DNA of 5,140 bases, from contig JAIOQL010000360.1 in NCBI GenBank assembly GCA_021413405.1, positions 1 through 5,140 of the forward strand, given 5' to 3'. The notes under the pieces are model-generated. The model did no database searches. It was not told where the DNA came from and was given only the letters and a program-made list of their open reading frames with translations. The position numbers and the translations under genes were made by a program. Position 1 is the stretch's first letter. The number at the start of each line of letters is the position of its first letter. Origin of the DNA: Leptospira sp. (GTDB lineage: Bacteria > Spirochaetota > Leptospiria > Leptospirales > Leptospiraceae). Positions 1 through 4,647 of this stretch are shown in pieces.

Positions 1-822
1 GATACAAATGTAATGGCAGGCCGAGCCGGAAATCCCGGATCAGACGGGAGATATTCAAACCTGATCTATCTTCCTGCGACAAAAGAAAATAATTTTACAC
101 CTGAGCTTCCAAAAGAAAGACCCGATCTGATTTATCTGTGCTACCCTAACAATCCGACCGGGACAGTCATAACGAAAGAACGTCTGACCGAGTGGGTGCG
201 TTATGCGGTAAAGAACAGATCAGTAATTCTCTATGACGCTGCCTACGAGGCATTCATTACAGAGAAAGAAATTCCACATTCCATATTCGAGATTGAAGGT
301 GCTAAGGAAGTTGCAATGGAATTCAGATCCTTTTCCAAAACTGCCGGATTCACAGGAACGAGATGTGCCTATCTCGTGATCCCTAAAGAGCTGGTGGGCT
401 ACACCTCGTCGGGAGAAAAAATTTCACTCAATTCACTCTGGAACAGGCGTCACACTACTAAGTTCAATGGCGTTTCTTATCCGGTTCAGAAAGCCGCCGC
501 TGCCTGTTTTTCTGCCGACGGAAAAAAGGAAATCAGTGCCAATATCGGGTATTATATGCAAAATGCATCCCTGATCCGGAGGGCATTGTCGGCTAACGGA
601 TATGAAACATATGGCGGGATTAATGCTCCCTATATCTGGCTTCAGACCCCGAAAGGTCAGTCTTCCTGGGATTTTTTTGATACACTCCTCTCAAAGGTAC
701 AGGTCGTAGGAACTCCCGGTTCCGGTTTCGGACCATCCGGTGAAGGATATTTCCGGTTGAGTGCTTTTGGAAAAAGGGAAGATGTAATCGAAGCAATGGA
801 ACGGATTAAATCAGGCATCTGA
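1..822 (+). CDS. dapL: LL-diaminopimelate aminotransferase, C-terminal part (5' end outside window)
   Basis: PLP-dependent fold-type I aminotransferase that converts tetrahydrodipicolinate directly to LL-2,6-diaminopimelate using glutamate as amino donor, a one-step route to meso-DAP and lysine in the cytoplasm. The frame is open from base 1 (DTNVMAGRAGNPG), so the ATG at 13 is internal. About 273 residues of a family usually near 410 are visible; the missing part is N-terminal. Seen: the DTNVMAGR segment typical of DapL, CYPNNPTG (the NPTG loop), YDAAYEAF with the cofactor-contacting Asp/Tyr, and SFSKTAGFTGTR, whose Lys (codon 337-339) is the PLP Schiff-base lysine. The C-terminal GYFRLSAFG carries the carboxylate-binding Arg. 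The gene ends with TGA at 820-822, 16 bases before the cyclase gene, suggesting one transcript. DapL occurs in plants, Chlamydiae, spirochaetes and some other bacteria. The family call is firm, and the specific DapL assignment over other aminotransferases is strong because of the DTNVMAGR and KTAGFTGTR signatures. Confidence 0.95.
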   Translation, partial: DTNVMAGRAGNPGSDGRYSNLIYLPATKENNFTPELPKERPDLIYLCYPNNPTGTVITKERLTEWVRYAVKNRSVILYDAAYEAFITEKEIPHSIFEIEGAKEVAMEFRSFSKTAGFTGTRCAYLVIPKELVGYTSSGEKISLNSLWNRRHTTKFNGVSYPVQKAAAACFSADGKKEISANIGYYMQNASLIRRALSANGYETYGGINAPYIWLQTPKGQSSWDFFDTLLSKVQVVGTPGSGFGPSGEGYFRLSAFGKREDVIEAMERIKSGI

Positions 823-830
823 AATTTCAG
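819..830. repeat. 12-bp perfect palindrome over the dapL stop codon
   Basis: CTGAAATTTCAG reads the same on both strands and contains the dapL TGA. It ends just inside the likely Shine-Dalgarno site (CAGG, 828-831) of the next gene. As RNA it would form only a weak stem, so a DNA-binding role or chance is as likely as an RNA structure. No function is claimed. Confidence 0.3.
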
Positions 831-838
831 GTTTTCAT

Positions 839-2368
839 TTGAACAGAAAAAAGGAAATTACGAGAAGCAAATTCCTTACTATCATACTCTCCTATTTTTT
901 CATTTCTATGAGTGCCAATGGCCTTGTTGTTGCGAGCATCAACTTTATTTCTCCTTATATCTACACCCAAACTGAACTTGAATTTGTTCTGAGAATACAG
1001 AGCGGCTATGAAATTTTCGGAATTTTCTCCTTCCTTATTCCGGTTATTATTATATCTGTCTATTTTTACCCGCTTTTAAAATTCTTCTTTTCAAAAAATT
1101 TTTCTGAAATCCCTGAAAAAGTTAAATCTATTATACTCAACAGCGCCTTTATTTCGGGAGTCGTCGGATTCGTCGGATGGGGAATCGGGGGGAGTCCTTT
1201 TTTTATCGGATCCTATTTTCATGGAGTAGTCCCGCCAAATTCCCTGCTCATACGGTTTGTACTCACTCTTTTACTCTTATCAAACCTTTGTTTTGTTTTT
1301 ATTTATTATACAATTGATTTTCTGAACAGAAAATTCGTGATTAATTATATTTTTAGCCACTCCAACCTTTCGGAGGTTCCAGGAACCATCCGGCTTTCCA
1401 TAAAAGTAAGATTCTATATATTTTATATAGCAGTCGCAATTACTCCGCTAATCCTTCTGCTTAATATTCTGATTTCAATTCTTGCCCGAACAGGATCCGG
1501 GGAAATGATATTTCCTGTTTCCATAATTGTTTTACTATCCGCATGCATTGGAATATTTCTAACCTACCTGAAGGCAGATTTTTTTGAAAATCCCATTCTC
1601 GAAATGAAGAATGCAACGGATATTATACAGAAAGGAGATTTAACTGTTAGCGTTCATGTAGTCTCAAATGATGAGCTAGGCAATCTTGGCGAAGGAATCA
1701 ATGATATGGCCGCCGGTCTCCGGGAGAAAGAGTTTATCAAAGATACATTCGGTAAACTGGTTGATCCCGGTGTGCGGGATCATTTATTGAAAGGAAAACT
1801 CGTTCTCGGTGGAGAAATTAAAGATGCTTCAATTTTATTCATTGATATCAGGTCATTCACCACTCTCACAGAAAAAATGCGCCCGGATGCGGTTGTGGAC
1901 TGGCTGAACAGATATTTTGAAAAGATGAGTGAGTGCATAGTAAGTGAGAACGGTTTCGTCAATAAATATATCGGCGATGCGATTCTTGCAGTGTTTGGAT
2001 TGCCGGTTCTGAATTCAGAGCATGCAATTTGCTCTGTAAATGCAGCATTGAAAATGCGAGAATCATTGAAAAAACTGAATGTCGAGTTTCAAAAGGAGAA
2101 TTTTCCGGAAATCAGAGTAGGAATAGGAATTCATTCCGGGCCGGTGCTTGCAGGGAACATTGGGTCTGACTCCCGGATGGAATATACAGTGATTGGAGAT
2201 ACAGTAAATATAGCTTCGAGGCTTGAAGGCTATTGCAAGGATGTGAAAAGGGATATATTGATTTCAGTTTCAACAAAGAAAGCATTGGAAAATTCAATTC
2301 CGACAGAATTTCTCGATCGGATTCAGGTTAGAGGAAAACTAGAATTTATAGAAATTTATACAATTTAA
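839..2368 (+). CDS. Membrane-bound class III adenylate cyclase with HAMP domain
   Basis: Predicted to make cAMP from ATP at the inner membrane. The 509 residues divide into a hydrophobic N-terminal half with about six membrane segments (near 11-37, 58-84, 102-126, 136-161, 191-215 and 223-245), a HAMP-like linker (about 248-298, with the DELGNLGEGINDM turn) and a class III catalytic domain (about 327-465). All canonical active-site residues are visible: metal-binding Asp336 (FIDIRSFT) and Asp380 (KYIGDA), adenine-selecting Lys376 and Thr450 (EYTVIGD), transition-state Asn457 and Arg461 (TVNIASRLE). The Lys/Thr pair indicates ATP rather than GTP and matches bacterial enzymes of the cyanobacterial CyaC kind. 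Full activity would require a homodimer. The start is TTG at 839, with CAGG at 828-831 seven bases upstream. The next in-frame ATG (908) would cut into the first membrane helix and remove its basic N-terminus, so TTG is preferred. The signal sensed by the membrane domain is unknown. The 16-base gap after dapL suggests read-through from that gene. Confidence 0.93.
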   Translation: MNRKKEITRSKFLTIILSYFFISMSANGLVVASINFISPYIYTQTELEFVLRIQSGYEIFGIFSFLIPVIIISVYFYPLLKFFFSKNFSEIPEKVKSIILNSAFISGVVGFVGWGIGGSPFFIGSYFHGVVPPNSLLIRFVLTLLLLSNLCFVFIYYTIDFLNRKFVINYIFSHSNLSEVPGTIRLSIKVRFYIFYIAVAITPLILLLNILISILARTGSGEMIFPVSIIVLLSACIGIFLTYLKADFFENPILEMKNATDIIQKGDLTVSVHVVSNDELGNLGEGINDMAAGLREKEFIKDTFGKLVDPGVRDHLLKGKLVLGGEIKDASILFIDIRSFTTLTEKMRPDAVVDWLNRYFEKMSECIVSENGFVNKYIGDAILAVFGLPVLNSEHAICSVNAALKMRESLKKLNVEFQKENFPEIRVGIGIHSGPVLAGNIGSDSRMEYTVIGDTVNIASRLEGYCKDVKRDILISVSTKKALENSIPTEFLDRIQVRGKLEFIEIYTI

Positions 2369-2398
2369 CTGTATGTCTGTAATTAAACCGTCTTTAAC

Positions 2399-2417
2399 AC
2401 ATTTGAAAATCAAATGT
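2399..2417. repeat. Perfect 8-bp inverted repeat with 3-base spacer (possible operator)
   Basis: ACATTTGA, spacer AAA, then TCAAATGT, starting 30 bases after the cyclase stop codon and ending 103 bases before the DUF1564 start. The flanking bases do not extend the pairing. It is followed by CAATCTGAAGGG rather than a T-run, so it does not look like an intrinsic terminator. The 19-bp symmetrical AT-rich layout fits a dimeric regulator site upstream of the next gene, or a weak 3' hairpin protecting the cyclase transcript. The repeat is seen directly; the function is inference. Confidence 0.4.
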
Positions 2418-2487
2418 CAATCTGAAGGGATGATTTGAAAAAATTGTGATATTTTCTGAAATTGAGATTTTTTTTTGTGAAATAACG

Positions 2488-2516
2488 TTCTCAAGTGAAT
2501 AAATTTTAACTACAAT
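2488..2516 (+). promoter_or_regulatory. Possible sigma-70-type promoter ahead of the DUF1564 gene
   Basis: TTCTCA (2488-2493), a 17-base spacer and TACAAT (2511-2516, one mismatch from TATAAT). Only four bases separate the -10 box from the ATG at 2521, so transcription would begin at or just after the start codon. That implies a leaderless message, or that the true promoter is a weaker one upstream. The -35 element is poor. AT-rich DNA gives such matches by chance, so confidence is low. Confidence 0.25.
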
Positions 2517-2520
2517 TAGT

Positions 2521-3063
2521 ATGAACGTAAATAATTCTGCTAAAAAAATTCAATTCGCTGTTGAAAAAAAAATATTTCATGAAGTTTCGACGTCTACGGA
2601 TTTTCTCGTACCGAAAATTTATTCAGAAGCATTGAGGGCCAGAATAGATCTGCATAGGAATCTCAGGCTTTATCTTTATTTTCTTCTAAACCGGTTAAGA
2701 TCGGGAAAATTTATTAAATCTTTGCCGGTATTTGCCGGATTGAGAACAAAATACCAGAATAGAGATGAAAATATGGTGGAATTTAAATTTAGACCCTTTG
2801 CACAGGACTGGATAGAATTAATGACGATAGCCCGGGCGCATGGAGCATCTGCAACTTTCGTTTTTGTTTTTTTACTCGAACAGGATATTTTGAATGAGGC
2901 CTCAGAGATTGAGAAGAGTTGTTTTAGTTCTTTTAATGCAGATTGTTCACCTGGCAGGCCGATACGATTTTTGCAAATTTTAGATTTAAAGCGGAGGAAA
3001 TGGAGGCGCTTGGCAGAATTTTGTTGGAGTCCCTACAAAATTCATGAAATGGCATCCGGTTAA
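2521..3063 (+). CDS. DUF1564 family protein (Leptospira-type paralogous family)
   Basis: A 180-residue soluble protein with no signal peptide or membrane segment; its function is not known. It shows the pattern I recognise from DUF1564, a family found in many copies in Leptospira genomes and hardly elsewhere: TDFLVPKIY (27-34), a basic leucine-rich helix LRLYLYFLLNRLR (48-60), LRTKYQ (74-79), FKFRPFAQDWIEL (88-100) and a helix ending ATFVFVFLLEQD (111-122). The tail beyond about 130 is rich in Arg, Lys and Trp (LKRRKWRRL, 156-164) and holds three Cys (134, 142, 168). The ATG at 2521 is the only sensible start: an in-frame TAA lies at 2500-2502 with no ATG, GTG or TTG between, and no clear Shine-Dalgarno site precedes it. 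It stands alone, 152 bases after the cyclase gene and convergent with the genes on the other strand. The basic helices would suit nucleic-acid binding, but that is only a guess. Confidence 0.85.
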   Translation: MNVNNSAKKIQFAVEKKIFHEVSTSTDFLVPKIYSEALRARIDLHRNLRLYLYFLLNRLRSGKFIKSLPVFAGLRTKYQNRDENMVEFKFRPFAQDWIELMTIARAHGASATFVFVFLLEQDILNEASEIEKSCFSSFNADCSPGRPIRFLQILDLKRRKWRRLAEFCWSPYKIHEMASG

Positions 3064-3194
3064 AACCATCAGAAAATTTTTAAACTATATTCAAAGCTTC
3101 AAAGATTCTTTGGTGCGTCAGGGCAAAAGGATTCTGGAAATCTCCTTTCAGGAAGTGTAACATCTTTTCTTTTGATAACAGTATTAAACAGGCA

Positions 3195-3383
3195 CTAAAG
3201 AGGACCGAGATCCTCTTCATGTAGATTCCGGACAATGTGAGGAAATCCTTCTTTGTCATTGTACATCGCATTTATTCCGTCCGGGGTGATTTCAGCAATT
3301 TCGACCATTGAATTTGTAAGAATAAAAATGCCATCCTGCATAAACGTTTTTTTTAGCAGCTTCATTCTATCACCGGCTTTCAA
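3195..3383 (-). CDS. Small conserved-looking protein of unknown function, overlapping the scaffold/pentapeptide gene
   Basis: A 62-residue acidic soluble protein that I do not recognise. Its TTG start overlaps the TGA of the gene upstream as TTGA (3383-3380), a tight arrangement that usually means translational coupling and a shared job. An AGG lies about nine bases ahead of the TTG. An ATG seven codons in (3363-3365) is the alternative start, but the TTG version keeps the N-terminal KAGDRMKLL, which reads like the first strand of a small beta barrel. The rest alternates hydrophobic strands and turns (GIFILTNSMVEIAEI, TPDGINAMYNDKEG, PHIVRNLHEEDL), so an SH3-like or KOW-like fold is possible; this is inference from pattern only. 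There is no Cys, so it is unlikely to bind a cluster itself. Its position suggests a partner or accessory of the IscU-like fusion protein. The gene ends with TAG and no obvious terminator follows before the convergent gene. Confidence 0.72.
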   Translation of the reverse strand: MKAGDRMKLLKKTFMQDGIFILTNSMVEIAEITPDGINAMYNDKEGFPHIVRNLHEEDLGPL

Positions 3384-4171
3384 GATACCGCGCCTGTTTC
3401 CGATTCGAGGTATAAATCTTTTCCGGCTTTTATCATATCTTTAAAAATATGGATCTGGTTTTGGTCGAGCCTGGTTCCGATGTCGTATAACGCACCTGTG
3501 AAATCGGCTCCTTCAATTTTCGCTCCTGCGAGTTTTGCCCATCTCAGGTCTGAATTTCTGAAATTCGTGTTACGGAGGTCGGCGTTGTTCAGGAATGCTG
3601 CTCTCAGGTTTGCACCTTCGAAATTCGCCCCTGCCATTTTCGTATTCTGTAAATAGGCGTTGTGAAGATTTGCTCCTGAGAAATCTACATTTTCGAAAAT
3701 TTCATTTTCAAGTATTATACTGGAAAGATCTTCATTTTTGAGACTACCTTTTTCTGCGAGGACCGATAGAGCTTTTGCTTTTGTGATTCTTTTCTCTTTC
3801 GGGATACCTTTTCCATTTTCAAAGTCGCTTAACGCAAGTTTCAGCGCGGCAACGCCGGATTCAGGATAGTTTTTTCTTCGTTCGGGAAATTCGAATAATT
3901 TTTCAACATCTTCTGCGGTGATGAGTTTTGCCTCATCCACAGATTTATTTTTTACAAGTTCTGTTACCATTGCAAGTGCCGTTATTCCGAAACCGCAACC
4001 GGTCGTGGTATAGCTGGCATCAGAGATTACATTCTGGTCATTGATTTTAAGATATATGCGATACCCATCACCGCAGCCAACGTTCCGGTAATTGGAAACG
4101 ACTGTGGCGTCTTCCATTTCCCTGTAGTTCATCTTCTGATCGTTTATTTCTTTAAATTTGTTAAAATCCAT
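3380..4171 (-). CDS. IscU/NifU-type Fe-S scaffold domain fused to a pentapeptide-repeat domain
   Basis: A 263-residue cytoplasmic protein in two parts. Residues about 17-120 align with the IscU/NifU N-terminal scaffold: NVGCGDGYRIYLKI (Cys33, Asp35, equivalent to IscU Cys37/Asp39), TTTGCGFGITALAMVTEL (Cys59, equivalent to Cys63), KSVDEA and the closing AALKLAL helix. The third ligand is absent: ungapped alignment to the usual KMHCSxLxxxAL segment puts Asn101-Tyr102 where His-Cys normally stand. Residues 143-229 form a right-handed quadrilateral beta-helix of pentapeptide repeats; the central hydrophobic residue recurs exactly every five positions from Leu144 to Tyr229 (18 repeats, about 4.5 coils), best in ANLHN, ANFEG, ANLRA, ADLRN and ADFTG. 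The first three repeats are poor matches. The tail 230-263 probably caps the helix. ATG at 4171 is preferred because an in-frame TAG lies eight codons upstream. Scaffold activity is uncertain; a role as a modified Fe-S carrier or adaptor is inference. Confidence 0.88.
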   Translation of the reverse strand: MDFNKFKEINDQKMNYREMEDATVVSNYRNVGCGDGYRIYLKINDQNVISDASYTTTGCGFGITALAMVTELVKNKSVDEAKLITAEDVEKLFEFPERRKNYPESGVAALKLALSDFENGKGIPKEKRITKAKALSVLAEKGSLKNEDLSSIILENEIFENVDFSGANLHNAYLQNTKMAGANFEGANLRAAFLNNADLRNTNFRNSDLRWAKLAGAKIEGADFTGALYDIGTRLDQNQIHIFKDMIKAGKDLYLESETGAVS

Positions 4172-4195
4172 TACCCAGCCATATGATCTCTTCTA
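4171..4195 (-). promoter_or_regulatory. Possible three-codon leader reading frame coupled to the scaffold/pentapeptide gene
   Basis: On the - strand, TAGAAGAGA (4195-4187) resembles a Shine-Dalgarno site but stands too far from the main ATG (15 bases). It lies four bases ahead of another ATG that reads ATG GCT GGG TAA (4182-4171), and this TAA overlaps the main start as TAATG. Ribosomes could load on the mini-frame and restart, or the gene may simply have a weak site such as TGGGTA. Seen in sequence, function unproven. Confidence 0.25.
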
Positions 4196-4364
4196 CATAT
4201 TAGACATGCTTTTTGAAGGATTTATAGTAAAAGGAACTACTAAAGTATTCCAGCGACAGAGAATTTCCAATGACGAAAAGGATTCCGGTCAAACCGGGAG
4301 ACAGTTCCAATAAATTGAATTGTGCTGTGTCTCAGCGGTCTATTTACATAAATCGTTGAATTGG
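4172..4364. other. Intergenic region with GC-rich hairpin and TTCCAAT words
   Basis: No reading frame of interest lies here. It holds a perfect 5-bp stem with 3-base loop, CCGGT-CAA-ACCGG (4285-4297), and the word TTCCAAT at 4265-4271 and 4305-4311, with its reverse complement ATTGGAA at 4360-4366. The region must carry the promoter of the - strand scaffold gene unless that gene depends on read-through from rpmE. Weak - strand -10 candidates are TATAAA (4226-4221) and TAATAT (4202-4197), neither with a good -35 box. The hairpin could sit in a 5' leader or act as a second terminator, but only a short T-stretch follows on the - strand. Confidence 0.35.
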
Positions 4365-4396
4365 AAAAAAGACGAAGCAGGAGAAGCTCCTATTTC
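4365..4396 (-). terminator. Rho-independent terminator of the rho-rpmE unit
   Basis: Read on the - strand, AGGAG-CTT-CTCCT (4391-4379) forms a perfect five-pair stem with a three-base loop. It can be lengthened by a wobble pair, one mismatch and the outer GAA/TTC pairs (4396-4394 with 4376-4374). Three bases later comes a run of six T (4370-4365). The stem starts inside the rpmE TAG stop codon, which is very close but not rare for an efficient terminator. The stem is short, so strength is uncertain and some read-through into the downstream genes is possible. Confidence 0.55.
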
Positions 4397-4635
4397 ATCT
4401 TGTATTTTTTCTTGAATTTATCTACTCTTCCAGTAGTATCTACGAGTTTTGCTTTTCCGGTGAAAAACGGATGAGAAGCACTGGATATCTCCAGTTTGAT
4501 CAATGGATAGGTTTTGCCATCTTCCCAGGTGATTGTTTCATTCGTATTTGCCGTAGATTTTGATTTAAAAGTGAATTCGGACGAAAAATCCTTAAAAATC
4601 ACTTCTCTATATTTTGGATGAATTCCTTCTTTCAT
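4390..4635 (-). CDS. rpmE2: Ribosomal protein L31, cysteine-free (B) type
   Basis: An 81-residue protein of the large ribosomal subunit that helps bridge the two subunits. MKEGIHPKYREVIFKD at the start, TWEDGKTYPLIKLEISSASHPFFTGKAK in the middle (given here as separate landmarks: WEDGKTYP at 39-46 and SSASHPFFTGK at 51-61) and the basic tail VDTTGRVDKFKKKYKMK are typical of L31. There is no Cys, so the zinc-binding CxxC pairs of the A type are absent; the extra strand around 25-45 and the length of about 80 residues also mark the B type. In some bacteria the B form replaces the zinc form when zinc is short. Here its place directly after rho suggests it is the ordinary housekeeping copy. It starts with ATG at 4635, 12 bases after the rho stop, behind a strong ribosome-binding site, and is followed at once by a terminator. 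Some databases would use the symbol rpmE. Confidence 0.93.
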   Translation of the reverse strand: MKEGIHPKYREVIFKDFSSEFTFKSKSTANTNETITWEDGKTYPLIKLEISSASHPFFTGKAKLVDTTGRVDKFKKKYKMK

Positions 4636-4640
4636 AAAAA

Positions 4641-4646
4641 TCTCCT
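4641..4646 (-). promoter_or_regulatory. Strong ribosome-binding site of rpmE
   Basis: AGGAGA on the - strand, five bases ahead of the ATG at 4635 and within the 12-base gap after the rho TAA. It is the best Shine-Dalgarno match in the window and fixes the rpmE start. Confidence 0.8.
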
Positions 4647-4647
4647 A

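Noticed and set aside
13..15. ATG as the dapL start
   Set aside because: The frame is open to base 1 and the preceding codons (DTNV) match the family, so this is an internal Met of a gene cut by the window edge.
1780..2297. Two short - strand frames inside the cyclase gene (1780-1962 and 2112-2297)
   Set aside because: They are antisense to the catalytic domain, whose + strand coding is certain, and their translations show nothing recognisable.
2437..2476. Hairpin GAAAA...TTTTC followed by a run of nine T
   Set aside because: The stem is all A-T apart from one pair, has a mismatch, and is 11 bases from the T-run; this looks like ordinary AT-rich intergenic DNA.
3064..3194. Terminator for the convergent genes, especially CAAAGATTCTTTG (3100-3112) and TCCT-TTC-AGGA (3143-3153)
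   Set aside because: Both stems are short and neither is followed by a T-run on either strand, so no intrinsic terminator can be supported in this gap; Rho-dependent ending is possible.
3080..3271. 63-codon - strand frame in the convergent gap
   Set aside because: It overlaps the last 26 codons of the 62-residue gene in another frame, has no recognisable motif and no good ribosome-binding site; the 62-residue gene has the better context (TTGA overlap).
3253..3444. + strand frame of 63 codons
   Set aside because: It is antisense to the small protein and the 3' end of the scaffold/pentapeptide gene, with no motif of its own.
3483..3743. 15-base periodicity that could be mistaken for a DNA tandem repeat
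   Set aside because: It reflects the five-residue period of the pentapeptide domain; copies are too divergent at DNA level to be a true tandem repeat or a CRISPR array.
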